Positions 36,839 through 46,926 of a DNA stretch of 64,000 nt are shown here, piece by piece. A program made the translations under genes and the position numbers. Each line of letters starts with the position of its first letter. The first letter of the stretch is position 1. Source of the stretch: Pseudomonadota bacterium (GTDB lineage Bacteria > Pseudomonadota > Gammaproteobacteria > Xanthomonadales > Ahniellaceae); contig JALHNO010000012.1 in NCBI GenBank assembly GCA_022843465.1, positions 62,001-126,000 of the forward strand. The letters run 5' to 3'. The notes under the pieces were generated by a model. The model had not been told where the DNA came from and searched no databases. It was given only the letters and a program-made list of their open reading frames with translations.

Positions 36839-37417
36839 TCAGATCTTGCCTTCCAGCCGGCCATGCAGCCAGGCCCGCGCGGTGCGCCATTGTCGTACCA
36901 GAGTCGCCCGCGAAACACCGGTGGCCGCGGCCGTCTCCTCGATCGACAAGCCGGCAAAGTAGCGCAGCTCGATGATGCGAACGCTGCCGGCATCAACGCG
37001 CTCGAGTTCGTTCAATACCGCGTCGATGCCCAGCCAGTCGACGCCGGTCTCGGCAATAGGCAAATCGCCTTCATCGAGCAGGTCAATTGAAACCGTCAAT
37101 TCGTTGCGTCCGCGTTTTTCGGCGCCACGCTCACGCAGGTAGTCGATCACCACGCGGCGTACGATGCGTGCGGCGATGGCAAAGAAATGACCACGGCTCT
37201 GCCAATCGGTGACGGCTTGACCGGCAAGCCGCAGGTAGGCCTCGTGCGCCAATTCGGTGGGCTGCAGGGTGAGACCTCGATCGCCAGAAATCTGCCGATG
37301 TGCAAACGCCCGCAGAAAGGGATAGATGGCATCCATCACCTCCGGCTCGATCGAACGATCACCGGCCCGCCAACGATTGAGCAGGGCGGTCAATTCGACA
37401 TTCGCGACTTCGGCCAC
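36839..37417 (-). CDS. ECF-type RNA polymerase sigma factor (TIGR02999 group)
   Basis: 192 residues. Region 2 holds ERFLRAFAHRQIS-like helices and LTLQPTELAHEAYLRLAG (about 49-66), with region 2.4 RVVIDYLRERGAEKR, and region 4 ends with the helix-turn-helix LSIEETAAATGVSRATLVRQWRTAR. The QPTELVHEAYLRL motif marks the family usually linked to a downstream Ser/Thr kinase with TPRs. Here no kinase follows (the next 220 bp hold no gene), so it is an orphan. No anti-sigma factor is seen. The ATG at 37417 lies 15 bp from the truncated gene on the other strand. Confidence 0.9.
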   Translation of the reverse strand: MAEVANVELTALLNRWRAGDRSIEPEVMDAIYPFLRAFAHRQISGDRGLTLQPTELAHEAYLRLAGQAVTDWQSRGHFFAIAARIVRRVVIDYLRERGAEKRGRNELTVSIDLLDEGDLPIAETGVDWLGIDAVLNELERVDAGSVRIIELRYFAGLSIEETAAATGVSRATLVRQWRTARAWLHGRLEGKI

Positions 37418-37431
37418 GGCGGGTTTTCCGG

Positions 37432-39774
37432 TTGTCCACAGTCAGTATATCGAAGCGTTCCGGATCAAACCGGGCCGGATTCAGCCAATTTTCGGCGCGC
37501 AGAACCATTGCCAGAGCGATCCGCCGCAGACCACTGCGCCGCCGCAATGGGGCCAGCACCGGCAACGACGTCTGGGGCTGGACCGATCCACTGACGGGCA
37601 AGGAATACGCCCTGATGGGATTGAACAATGGCACCGCCTTTGTCGACATCAGCGATCCCGAGTTTCCGATCCGACTGGGTCGATTGCCGACCCACACCAG
37701 CAACTCCAGCTGGCGCGACATCAAGACCTATGGTCACTACGCCTATATCGTGTCAGAGGCTGTCGACCACGGCATGCAGGTGTTCGACCTGCATCGGCTG
37801 CGCAATGTCGTGGCACCGCCAGTCGTGTTCACCGAGGATGCGCACTACCCACAGTTTGGCCGTGCCCACAATATCGTGATCGATACCGACAGCGGATTCG
37901 CCTTTGCGGTGGGCTCGGTGCAGGGCACCCAGACCTGCAATGCCGGTCTTCACATGATCGATATCCGGACACCGCAGAGCCCGACGTTTGCCGGCTGTTT
38001 CGGCAGCGATGGCTACACCCACGATGCGCAGTGCCTGATCTATGCCGGGCCGGATACCGAACATGCAGGCAAGGAAATCTGCCTCGCTGCCAACGAGGAC
38101 ACCGTCACCATCGTCGATGTCAGCAACAAGGCGGCGCCGGTACAGCTCTCGCGCACCAGCTATGCCGGCAGCGCCTACACGCATCAGGGCTGGCTGACCG
38201 CGGATGGCCGCTATTTTCTGGTGAATGACGAGATCGATGAGATCAACAATGGCCACAACACCCGCACCTATGTGTTCGCGGTCAGCGATCTGGATGCGCC
38301 GAGTCTGCATACTGTCTATTCCGGCCCGGTGGCGGCATCCGATCACAATCTGTACGTGCACAATGGCTATGCCTATGAGTCGAACTACCGCTCTGGCCTG
38401 CGCATCGTCGATCTCGCCAATATCGACGCCGGTGTGCTGACCGAGGCGGCGTTCTTCGATACCCAGCCGGCCAGCAACGCCTCCGGCACCAGTGGCGCCT
38501 GGAGCGTGTATCCGTACTTCGCCAGCGGCCGCGTCGTTGTCAGCGATATCAGTGCCGGCCTGTTCGTGCTTGAGCCGCAACTCTGCAATGGGCCGGATGC
38601 TGCGACCGGATTGCTGGCCACGGCGGCGGGCGACAACCAGATCCAGCTCGGCTGGAATGCCGGCGTGGTCGGTGGGAGCTTCGATCTCTATCGCGCCATC
38701 GACGGCTGCGGCGGCGCCGAGACCTTGATCGCGGCGGGACTGACCGGCGCCTCGTTCCTCGACACAGGCGTCTCCGGGGGCATCAGTTATGGCTACCGGA
38801 TTCGCCAGCGCAGTGCCGACGGCGAGTGTGTCTCGGAGTTTTCCAGTTGCCAGGCTGCCACGACCAGCGGAACCTGCACAGCAGCGCCGATGTTCGCCGG
38901 GCTGACGGCAGCGACGACACCCGGCAGCAGCCAGTGCACCATCGATCTGGACTGGAATGCCGCTACCCCGCGCTGCGCCGGCCCCGCCCAGTATCGTGTC
39001 GAACGCTCAGCGGGCGCGGTCTTTGATGTGCTGGCAGCCACTGTGGTCGCCGATGGACTTGCGGTCACGCAATACAGCGACTTGGCCGTCGAATCGGCGA
39101 CGACCTACAGCTACCGCGTGCAGGCGATCGACGCCAGCAACGGCGCCAGTGATGGCAACAACGCAACGATCAGCGCCCGCGCCGACGGCCCGGCCAGCGA
39201 TGGCACCTTCAGCAGCGGCGCCGAAGTCGGCGACACCCTGCTCAACATCACCGGCAACCGCCACGTCGGCTGGGAAGTAGTTGACAACATCGCCCACAGC
39301 GGCAGCCGCAGTTATTTTTCGACCTATGCCAATGGCAATTGCCTGCAATTGTTTGCGCCGCCGCTGACCATCACCACAGGACAGACGGCGCAGCTGAGTT
39401 TCCATACCCGCTACGCCATCGAGTCAGGCTGGGACGGCGGCCTGGTGCAGGTGTCGACCAATGGCGGCAGCAACTGGACGACGATCAGTCCGCAGGGCGG
39501 CTATCCCGCCGCGATGAACAACCAGAACAGCAACGACGCCTGCGGATTCGCCAATGGCCAGGCGGTATTTTCGGGCAGCAATCTCAACTGGCAGCCGTAC
39601 GTGTTCGATCTGTCGGCTTTCTCCGGCGAGATCCAGCTGCGCTGGCTGTTCTCGACCGATGGAGCTGTCACCGACCAGGGCTGGTGGCTCGATGACATCA
39701 GCATCAGCCATGTGCAGTTGCCCAGCATGTGCGATGGCAGCACGCTGTTTGACAATGGCTTCGAGCAGCCCTGA
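37432..39774 (+). CDS. Choice-of-anchor B domain secreted protein, N-terminus missing
   Basis: The frame from TTG 37432 is 780 codons, but family similarity begins only at residue 42 (TGNDVWGWTDPLTGKEYA). Before it is a basic, non-conserved 41-residue stretch with no signal peptide and no ribosome site, while members of this family have a Sec signal and 40-100 more residues. The rest is complete: the repeated beta-propeller/LVIVD-type section (NNGTAFVDISDP, HTSNSSWRDIKTY, HDAQC) to about 390, fibronectin III-like domains, a C-terminal jelly-roll segment, and the tail LFDNGFEQP. So it is probably a 5'-truncated gene. No promoter can fit between it and the sigma factor. Confidence 0.72.
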   Translation: MSTVSISKRSGSNRAGFSQFSARRTIARAIRRRPLRRRNGASTGNDVWGWTDPLTGKEYALMGLNNGTAFVDISDPEFPIRLGRLPTHTSNSSWRDIKTYGHYAYIVSEAVDHGMQVFDLHRLRNVVAPPVVFTEDAHYPQFGRAHNIVIDTDSGFAFAVGSVQGTQTCNAGLHMIDIRTPQSPTFAGCFGSDGYTHDAQCLIYAGPDTEHAGKEICLAANEDTVTIVDVSNKAAPVQLSRTSYAGSAYTHQGWLTADGRYFLVNDEIDEINNGHNTRTYVFAVSDLDAPSLHTVYSGPVAASDHNLYVHNGYAYESNYRSGLRIVDLANIDAGVLTEAAFFDTQPASNASGTSGAWSVYPYFASGRVVVSDISAGLFVLEPQLCNGPDAATGLLATAAGDNQIQLGWNAGVVGGSFDLYRAIDGCGGAETLIAAGLTGASFLDTGVSGGISYGYRIRQRSADGECVSEFSSCQAATTSGTCTAAPMFAGLTAATTPGSSQCTIDLDWNAATPRCAGPAQYRVERSAGAVFDVLAATVVADGLAVTQYSDLAVESATTYSYRVQAIDASNGASDGNNATISARADGPASDGTFSSGAEVGDTLLNITGNRHVGWEVVDNIAHSGSRSYFSTYANGNCLQLFAPPLTITTGQTAQLSFHTRYAIESGWDGGLVQVSTNGGSNWTTISPQGGYPAAMNNQNSNDACGFANGQAVFSGSNLNWQPYVFDLSAFSGEIQLRWLFSTDGAVTDQGWWLDDISISHVQLPSMCDGSTLFDNGFEQP

Positions 39775-39804
39775 GCCGCGGGTGAAGCAGTCGCTACCGG
39801 CTGC

Positions 39805-40626
39805 TCAGGGGCGCCGCCCGGAAATGACCGGCACATGCCAGACCGCATACTGCGGTGGCGTGGCAATGGCGTCGATCATCCGCTCCATGTCGGCACGTAC
39901 TTCCGCGATACTGCGGGCGCTGGCCTCGGCGAGCACCGTGGCATAGCCATCGCGCCAGGATTCGATGATGCCGGCGAACACCGCGCGCTCGACACGCAGG
40001 GTATCGATCGTGAGGTAATCCATCGCAATCTGCTGATAGCCGGCCTGCTCAAGCAGCACCGGTGAATGCCTCCCGATGTGGGCATCGCAGCCGATGCTGC
40101 GCATATAGGGAATGACGTGCTGGTTCCAGAAGCGGTCGGAATCGAACGCCGCGCTCGACGGCATATGCAGCATTCCGTAGTCCTCCGACAGCAGATGCAG
40201 CCAGCCGCCAGGACGCAGCACGCGGCTGAACTCGGCCAGCACCAGCGGAAAATCCGGCACCGATTGCGACATGTGCCGGCAGACCACGAGATCCACCGAG
40301 GCGTCGGCAAGCGCGAGCGCAAAGGCATCACCCACCTGGTAGCTGATGCGCTGATCGGCCCCGGCATTGTCGCGGCGCGCCAGCACCAGGTTGGACTCCA
40401 GCACATCAAGGCCGAGCACCTGCGCCTGCGGATAGTGCTCGGCCAGCCGCCGCGTGATCTCACCGGTGCCGCAACCGACATCGACGATCCGGATTTCGCC
40501 GCGCAATGCATAGCGCGCGAACAGAGGCTGTTCCTGCGGCCAGATCGCGCGCGCCTGCAACGAAAGATTGCGCGCCATTGATTCGTCGGCCATCTGCTCG
40601 GCCTGGGGATTGCGTGATTGCGTCAC
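39805..40626 (-). CDS. Class I SAM-dependent methyltransferase
   Basis: 273 residues, GTG 40626 with AAGGAC about eight bases upstream (ATG 40593 is a second option). Motif I VDVGCGTGEITRR (48-60), acidic loop LGLDVLESN, then VCRHMSQSVPDFPLVLAEFSRVLRPGGWL. UbiE/Methyltransf_11-like core with a C-terminal helical cap. The substrate is not predictable. Convergent with the choice-of-anchor gene. 165 bp to the icmF stop codon upstream. Confidence 0.88.
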   Translation of the reverse strand: MTQSRNPQAEQMADESMARNLSLQARAIWPQEQPLFARYALRGEIRIVDVGCGTGEITRRLAEHYPQAQVLGLDVLESNLVLARRDNAGADQRISYQVGDAFALALADASVDLVVCRHMSQSVPDFPLVLAEFSRVLRPGGWLHLLSEDYGMLHMPSSAAFDSDRFWNQHVIPYMRSIGCDAHIGRHSPVLLEQAGYQQIAMDYLTIDTLRVERAVFAGIIESWRDGYATVLAEASARSIAEVRADMERMIDAIATPPQYAVWHVPVISGRRP

Positions 40627-40791
40627 GGTCTGTCCTTGCGGGCGCTCTGCCCTTTGCCTGATACGTGGTGCCGGACCGGCGACTGCCGACGCGACCTCGG
40701 CAGCTACCGAACTGCTGCGATCCGGGTAAAACCTGATGCACGGTACGCGCGACGCGGCAATCGCATCGCGCTGGCGGATTCGTTAGCTTCC

Positions 40792-43700
40792 CTACATGTT
40801 GCGCCGGTATTCGCCGCCGACATCGTAGAGCGCATGGCTGATCTGACCGAGGCTGTGCGACTTGACAGCCTCGATCAGCGCAGCAAACACATTCTCGCGG
40901 CGACGTGCGGTGTCCTGCAGATGCGCAAGCCGCGCCGAATTCGCACCGCCGCCGGTCGTCACTGCCTGACTATCGGCCGCCGTGGTACCGGCCGCGATGT
41001 AGTGCGCGACATTGGTGATCTGCTGCTGCTTCTCGGCCTCGGTGGAACGGATCAACTCGATCTCGGTGACCACCTCGCCGGCGTGCTCCTTGGGCAGGAA
41101 GGTATTGACGCCAATCAGCGGCAGCGAGCCATCGTGCTTGCGATGCTCGTAGTACATCGACTCCTCCTGAATCTTGCCGCGCTGGTACATGGTGTCCATC
41201 GCGCCGAGCACGCCACCGCGCTCGCTGATCGCCTCGAACTCCTTGTAGACGGCTTCCTCGACGATATCGGTCAAGCGGTCGACGATGTAGCTGCCCTGCC
41301 AGGGGTTTTCGTTGAAATTCAGCCCCAGCTCCTTGTTGATGATCATCTGGATCGCCACCGCGCGCCGCACGCTGTCCTCGGTCGGCGTGGTGATCGCCTC
41401 ATCAAAGGCATTGGTGTGCAGGCTGTTGCAGTTGTCGAACAGGGCATAGAGCGCCTGCAAGGTAGTGCGGATATCGTTGAACTGGATCTCCTGCGCATGC
41501 AGCGAACGACCGCTGGTCTGGATGTGATACTTCATCATCTGCGAGCGCTCATTGGCGCCATAGCGCTCGCGCATCGCCCGCGCCCAGATACGCCGTGCCA
41601 CCCGACCGATCACGGTGTATTCCGGGTCCATGCCATTGCTGAAGAAGAAGCTCAGGTTCGGCGCAAAGTCATCGATGCGCATGCCACGCGCAAGGTAATA
41701 CTCGACGATGGTCAGGCCATTGCTCAGGGTGAAGGCGAGCTGCGAGATCGGATTGGCTCCGGCCTCGGCTATGTGATATCCGGAGATCGACACCGAGTAG
41801 AAGTTGCGCACCTTGTGGTCGACAAAATACTGCTGGATGTCGCCCATCATCCTGAGCGCGAACTCTGTGCTGAAGATGCAGGTGTTCTGTGCCTGGTCTT
41901 CCTTCAGGATGTCGGCCTGCACGGTGCCGCGTACGCTCTGCAGCGTCTCGGTCTTGATGCGCTGATAGGTCTCGACATCGACGACCTGATCACCACTGAT
42001 GCCCAGCAGACCCAGACCCAGCCCATCATTGCCATCCGGCAGGCTGCCCGAATAGACAGGCCGGGCGCAATCGCGATAGCGCGCATCGATGATCGCGTGC
42101 GCCTTGTCCCAGCGCGCGGCATCGGAGCGCAGATACTTTTCGACCTGCTGATCGATGGCGGTATTCATGAACATCGCCAGGATCATCGGCGCCGGGCCAT
42201 TGATCGTCATCGACACCGACGTCGTGGGTGCGCAGAGATCGAAGCCCGAGTACAGCTTCTTCATGTCATCGAGCGTGGCAATCGAGACGCCGGAGTTGCC
42301 GATCTTGCCGAAGATGTCGGGACGCACCGCCGGATCTTCGCCATACAGGGTGACCGAGTCGAACGCGGTCGACAGCCGCGCTGCCGGCAGGCCCTGCGAC
42401 AGATAATGGAAGCGCCGGTTGGTGCGCTCGGGCGTGCCCTCGCCGGCAAACATCCGGATCGGATCTTCGCCGCTGCGACGATACGGGTACACGCCGCCGG
42501 TGTACGGATAGGCACCCGGCAGATTTTCCTTCATCAGGAACACCAGCAGATCGCCCCAGTCGCGCAGCCGTGGCGGCGCGATCTTTGGAATCTTCTGGTG
42601 GCTCAGCGATTCGCGATAGTTCTCGACGCGGATCGTCTTGCCGCGCACCTCGTACTCGGTGACCTCATCGGTGACCGACTGGTAGCGCGCTGGCCAGTCG
42701 CGCAGCAGCGCAATCGCCTCGGCCGACAGCGCGCGCACGGCATCGTTGTAGCGCTGCCGCAGGGTCAGCAGGGAGCGATCCGAGCCATCGCGCAGATCCT
42801 CTGCGACGTAGGCATCCAGAGCCCTGGGCAGCCGGGGATCGGCCAGTTCGGTCAGTGCCTGGTAAAAACTCTGGGCGCGACTGGCGGCTTCGGCCTGCTG
42901 CTGGATGCCCTTGTTGATGCTGCGCCCGGATTCGGCGATCTCGGCGAGATAGCGTACGCGTGCGCCGGGAATCAGCACCGTGGCACGCGGCTCCTTGAGG
43001 GTGACATCCAGATCGGGACTGAAGTCGCAGCCTGGCCGTGTCGCCGGCTCGGAGGCGCCGCCGGCATCGGCACCGGGCAGGCGCGCACGCAACAGCCGGC
43101 ACAAATTGAGGAACATCCAGCTGACGCCGGGATCATTGAACTGGCTGGCGATAGTCGGATAGACCGGCACGTCCTCATCGGCCAGCTTGAACGCGGTGCG
43201 GTTGCGCTTCCACTGCTTGCGGACATCGCGCAGGGCATCCTCGGCACCGCGGCGATCATACTTGTTGAGCACGATCAGCTCGGCGAAATCGATCATGTCG
43301 ATCTTCTCGAGCTGCGAGGCAGCGCCGTAATCGCTGGTCATCACATAGATCGGAAAATCGACCAGATCAACGATTTCCGAATCGCTCTGGCCGATGCCGG
43401 CGGTCTCGACGATGACCAGATCGAAGCCGGCGCCACGCAGGAACCCAATGCAGTCCTTGAGCACGGCATTGGTCGCAACGTGCTGGCGGCGGGTGGCCAT
43501 CGAGCGCATGAATACCCGCGGTGAACGCAGGGAGTTCATCCGGATGCGATCACCGAGCAGGGCCCCGCCGCTGCGTCGGCGGGTCGGATCGACCGCAACC
43601 ACCGCGATCCGCACTTCCGGAAAATGCTGCAGAAAGCGATTGAGCAGCTCATCGGTCACCGAACTCTTGCCGGCACCGCCGGTGCCGGTGATGCCGAGTA

Positions 43701-44334
43701 CCGGGGTACGGCTGCCGGCCAGTTGCCATTGCTTGCGCAGACGCACCAGTTCGGCCTCTTCCAGCACACCGTCCTCGATCGCCGAGAGCGCTCGACCGAG
43801 CGCGATCTCATCGCGCAATTCCGGATTCATCGCAGTCGGCTTGTCGCCCGATGAAGACCGGACCGCAGACTCGCGCGCCTTCTGCGTACGACGCATCAGG
43901 TCCTCGATCATCGCGACCAGGCCCATCGCCATGCCATCGTTGGGGTGGTAGATGCGCTCGACACCATAAGCCTGAAGCTCGCGGATCTCCTCCGGCGTGA
44001 TGGTGCCACCGCCACCGCCGAATACGCGGATATGCGCAGCGCCACGTTCGCGCAGCATGTCGACCATGTACTTGAAATACTCGACATGACCGCCCTGATA
44101 ACTCGACAGCGCGATGCCATCGGCGTCTTCCTGCAGGGCCGCCCGCACCACATCCTCGACCGAACGGTTGTGGCCCAGATGCACCACCTCGGCGCCCTGC
44201 GACTGGATCAGCCGGCGCATGATATTGATCGCGGCATCGTGGCCGTCAAACAGACTGGCGGCGGTGACAAAGCGCAGAGGCGCGGCTTCGGGCGCGCTCT
44301 CCACGGCAGTTGTGTGCGGGGCTGGTGTACTCAT
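40792..44334 (-). CDS. icmF: Fused isobutyryl-CoA mutase (B12 domain, G-protein chaperone, mutase)
   Basis: 1180 residues from ATG 44334 (AGGACGG upstream). Order of domains: B12-binding with His32 in [11 protein letters not shown], the MeaB-like GTPase with P-loop GTGGAGKSS (217-225), a linker, and the (beta/alpha)8 mutase domain in the C-terminal half ([41 protein letters not shown]). IcmF interconverts isobutyryl-CoA and butyryl-CoA, and some also convert isovaleryl- to pivalyl-CoA, with its own chaperone loading cobalamin. Sequence around [10 protein letters not shown] is the IcmF rather than the methylmalonyl-CoA mutase form. Diverges from the M14 gene. It fits the branched-acid theme of this region. 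Confidence 0.95.
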   Translation of the reverse strand: MSTPAPHTTAVESAPEAAPLRFVTAASLFDGHDAAINIMRRLIQSQGAEVVHLGHNRSVEDVVRAALQEDADGIALSSYQGGHVEYFKYMVDMLRERGAAHIRVFGGGGGTITPEEIRELQAYGVERIYHPNDGMAMGLVAMIEDLMRRTQKARESAVRSSSGDKPTAMNPELRDEIALGRALSAIEDGVLEEAELVRLRKQWQLAGSRTPVLGITGTGGAGKSSVTDELLNRFLQHFPEVRIAVVAVDPTRRRSGGALLGDRIRMNSLRSPRVFMRSMATRRQHVATNAVLKDCIGFLRGAGFDLVIVETAGIGQSDSEIVDLVDFPIYVMTSDYGAASQLEKIDMIDFAELIVLNKYDRRGAEDALRDVRKQWKRNRTAFKLADEDVPVYPTIASQFNDPGVSWMFLNLCRLLRARLPGADAGGASEPATRPGCDFSPDLDVTLKEPRATVLIPGARVRYLAEIAESGRSINKGIQQQAEAASRAQSFYQALTELADPRLPRALDAYVAEDLRDGSDRSLLTLRQRYNDAVRALSAEAIALLRDWPARYQSVTDEVTEYEVRGKTIRVENYRESLSHQKIPKIAPPRLRDWGDLLVFLMKENLPGAYPYTGGVYPYRRSGEDPIRMFAGEGTPERTNRRFHYLSQGLPAARLSTAFDSVTLYGEDPAVRPDIFGKIGNSGVSIATLDDMKKLYSGFDLCAPTTSVSMTINGPAPMILAMFMNTAIDQQVEKYLRSDAARWDKAHAIIDARYRDCARPVYSGSLPDGNDGLGLGLLGISGDQVVDVETYQRIKTETLQSVRGTVQADILKEDQAQNTCIFSTEFALRMMGDIQQYFVDHKVRNFYSVSISGYHIAEAGANPISQLAFTLSNGLTIVEYYLARGMRIDDFAPNLSFFFSNGMDPEYTVIGRVARRIWARAMRERYGANERSQMMKYHIQTSGRSLHAQEIQFNDIRTTLQALYALFDNCNSLHTNAFDEAITTPTEDSVRRAVAIQMIINKELGLNFNENPWQGSYIVDRLTDIVEEAVYKEFEAISERGGVLGAMDTMYQRGKIQEESMYYEHRKHDGSLPLIGVNTFLPKEHAGEVVTEIELIRSTEAEKQQQITNVAHYIAAGTTAADSQAVTTGGGANSARLAHLQDTARRRENVFAALIEAVKSHSLGQISHALYDVGGEYRRNM

Positions 44335-44489
44335 GGAATCCGTCCTGTCACAGCGTAGGCGGCCATTGTACGTGCTCGCCCATGCGCTCGCCTGTGCCGA
44401 TCTACCCGCGCTGCCGAACGGCTGCGTATGGCGGTTCGCTGGGGCCCGCATTGGCCTACACTCCGGATTTGCTTCGCGGAGTTTCGACC

Positions 44490-46256
44490 ATGCAGCCCAG
44501 CCTTCTGCTCAGCCTCGCCCTGCTGTCCGGTTCCAGTGACTGGACCACGCCGGCAGAGCGCAGCCAGTACCAACTGACGCCACGCTATGCAGAGACCATG
44601 AGCTACTTCTCGCGCCTGGATGCGGCCAGCGAGCGGGTCTGCATGTTCTCCTTCGGCATCTCGCCGCAAGGCCGCAGTCTCAATGCGGTAGTGATATCCC
44701 GCGAGGGCATCTGCACGCCTGACCAGGCACGGGCCTCGGGCAAGGAAGTGATCCTGGTCCAGTCCGGCATTCATGCCGGCGAGATCGAAGGCAAGGACGC
44801 CCTGATGGCGCTGGCGCGAGATCTCAGCGTGGGCGGGAAGCATCAGAAGCTGCTGAAACACGCGGTCATCCTGGCAATCCCGATCTTCAATGTCGATGGC
44901 CACGAACGATTCTCGCGCTACAACCGGATCAATCAGAACGGCCCGGAACAGATGGGCTGGCGCGCGACCGCGCAAAACCTCAATCTGAATCGCGACTTCG
45001 TCAAGGCAGACGCGCCCGAGATGCGGCACTGGTTGCGCCTGTGGAATGCCTGGCAGCCTGACCTGCTGATCGATCTGCACAATACCAATGGCGCCGACTA
45101 CCAATACGAGCTGACCTGGGCCTTCGAAACCAGGGGCAACATCCACCCTGCGCTGGCAGCATGGAACCGCGAGGCCTTCGGCGAACGCGTGCTCGGCGCC
45201 ATGCGCAGGAAGAACTGGAAGGTGTTCGACTACGTCACCACGGTGGACGATACCGATATCCGCGCCGGCCTGGTGATGGACCATTCCGGACCGCGCTATT
45301 CGACCGGCTATGCGGCGATCGCCAATCGTTCGGGCCTGCTGATCGAAACCCATATGCTCAAGGATTTCCGCACCCGGGTGCGCGTCAATGAGGCCGTGCT
45401 GCTTGAGGTGCTGCGCGAGATCGCGCGCCGACCGGGCAGCCTGCGCGCTGCGGTACGTGCCGCCGAAGCGACTACCACGGCGCGCTCCGGCGCGGCAGGC
45501 AGCGAGCTCGCGGTACGCTTCAAGCTGGAGGATGCCAAGCGCGAGATCAAGTTCCTGGGTGTGCAGGACGCGCGAACGGCCAGTGAGATTTCGGGCGCCC
45601 AGTGGGTGCAATACCAAGCGGACAAGAAGATCACGCTGAGTCTGCCGGTACGCGACCAGGTATCCGTCAGCGCAAAGGTTTCGCCACCGGTGGCGTATCT
45701 GATTCCGCCGCAGTGGACCGAGGTGATCGAACGGCTCCATGCCCACGGCATCGAATTCCGCCAACTGGAGCAGGCGCATACGGCCAGTGCCACCGCCTAC
45801 CGATTCGACAGATTCGAGTGGGCCAGGCAACCCTTCGAAGGCCGGCTGATGCTGACCATGCTGGAAATGCATGCCGAGCCGATCGAACTCGAGGTCCCCG
45901 CCGGCAGCGTCCTGGCGCTGACCGGGCAGCCGCGCGGCGACATCCTGATGCACCTGCTGGAACCGGAGGCGCCGGATGCGCTGATTCGTTGGGGATTCTT
46001 CAACACGATTTTCGAACAGAAGGAATACGCCGAGCCGCGCGTGCTCGAAAAACTGGCGCGCGACATGCTGGCCGCCGATCCGAGCCTGCGCGCGCAGTTC
46101 AACGAAAAACTGAAGGACCCGGCTTTTGCCGGCGATCGCTGGGCGCGGCTGTATTTCTTCTATCAGCGCTCACCCTGGTTCGACCCCGAGTACCTGCGCT
46201 ACCCGGTGCTGCGACTGGACGCTGCCGGCGTGCAGCAGCTGCTGTCGGTGCCTTGA
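44490..46256 (+). CDS. M14 family zinc carboxypeptidase
   Basis: 588 residues from ATG 44490 (GGAG upstream). Short N-terminal signal segment ([12 protein letters not shown]). Zinc ligands His95 and Glu98 in HAGEIEGKD and His197 in IDLHNTNG, with Asn/Arg substrate-binding NLNLNRDF (163-170). The catalytic Glu is expected near ETHMLKDF. The zinc domain ends near 310, and the rest (about 270 residues) is unlike a standard prodomain. Secreted peptidase removing C-terminal residues. The gene is 155 bp from icmF, divergent. Confidence 0.88.
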   Translation: MQPSLLLSLALLSGSSDWTTPAERSQYQLTPRYAETMSYFSRLDAASERVCMFSFGISPQGRSLNAVVISREGICTPDQARASGKEVILVQSGIHAGEIEGKDALMALARDLSVGGKHQKLLKHAVILAIPIFNVDGHERFSRYNRINQNGPEQMGWRATAQNLNLNRDFVKADAPEMRHWLRLWNAWQPDLLIDLHNTNGADYQYELTWAFETRGNIHPALAAWNREAFGERVLGAMRRKNWKVFDYVTTVDDTDIRAGLVMDHSGPRYSTGYAAIANRSGLLIETHMLKDFRTRVRVNEAVLLEVLREIARRPGSLRAAVRAAEATTTARSGAAGSELAVRFKLEDAKREIKFLGVQDARTASEISGAQWVQYQADKKITLSLPVRDQVSVSAKVSPPVAYLIPPQWTEVIERLHAHGIEFRQLEQAHTASATAYRFDRFEWARQPFEGRLMLTMLEMHAEPIELEVPAGSVLALTGQPRGDILMHLLEPEAPDALIRWGFFNTIFEQKEYAEPRVLEKLARDMLAADPSLRAQFNEKLKDPAFAGDRWARLYFFYQRSPWFDPEYLRYPVLRLDAAGVQQLLSVP

Positions 46257-46391
46257 ACGGCGCTGTCACAAACGCGGCCTTGCCGCAGTGGTCGCGGCTG
46301 GCACGCGACCCGCCCGCACAAAAAAGCGCAGAGCGCCTTGCCGCTCAAGGTCTTGCAGGCTTTTTGTCCCTACTTCGTCCCGTGCTGAGAC

Positions 46392-46419
46392 TGGACAATG
46401 TGGGGCCCCTGTCTAAGAT
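46392..46419 (+). promoter_or_regulatory. Sigma-70-type promoter for the Cys-rich protein
   Basis: TGGACA (46392-46397), 16-bp spacer, TAAGAT (46414-46419). Expected start of transcription near 46426, giving a leader of about 20 bases with AGGAG at 46434-46438 before the ATG. Five of six and four of six consensus matches. Confidence 0.6.
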
Positions 46420-46446
46420 GGGGCTCCCTATCCAGGAGCCTGTGCG

Positions 46447-46926
46447 ATGACGCGTGCTTTTTGCCTTGCGGCAATCCTCACCCTGTTCTGTGGCCAGGCC
46501 GCAGCACACAGCGAACTGCCGTCGGCGCAATGGTGCGAAACCGGTACACCGGTTGAGGTGGCCAGCTTCAGGTTTTCACCGGCAGCCCTGCTCTCGCCTG
46601 CCGCTGGCGGCACCAGTTGCCCGGCAGACGCTGGCGGATCGACGCCACAGGCGAAGAATTGCGGTCAATTCGATGATGATTACAAGCACGCGATGACGAC
46701 CTGCCAACACTACTGCGACAGCTTCCGCCGCGAGCGCAGGCCCAATGAAATCGCCGATGCCGGCAGCGTGATTCCGCTTGTGAGCGCGCCCGCAAGCTTT
46801 CTCAGCGCCAGCCACCATCGTGATTACACGCTCAACCAGGGGCTGGAGGGCGTCTGTGTCCGCTGCGAGGCACGTGCCGTGGCGCCACCGCGCTCAACCG
46901 TCAGCGAGAGCGCTGGCAACCGTTGA
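46447..46926 (+). CDS. Small Cys-rich secreted protein, function unknown
   Basis: 159 residues from ATG 46447 with a good ribosome site. Signal peptide 1-20 (FCGQAAA|HSEL). The mature part has seven Cys, including TTCQHYC and VCVRC, in an otherwise Ser/Ala/Pro-rich chain, which suggests disulfides or a metal site. I do not recognise the family. Its last 33 bp overlap the 3' end of the TPR-PAS gene on the opposite strand. Preceded by a readable promoter, so it is likely expressed. Confidence 0.6.
   Translation: MTRAFCLAAILTLFCGQAAAHSELPSAQWCETGTPVEVASFRFSPAALLSPAAGGTSCPADAGGSTPQAKNCGQFDDDYKHAMTTCQHYCDSFRRERRPNEIADAGSVIPLVSAPASFLSASHHRDYTLNQGLEGVCVRCEARAVAPPRSTVSESAGNR

Noticed and set aside
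40618-43524. Very long plus-strand frame (968 codons) across the icmF region
   Set aside because: It lies exactly opposite the icmF gene, whose protein matches all family motifs. The plus-strand product is a His/Arg/Ile-rich antisense reading with no domain.
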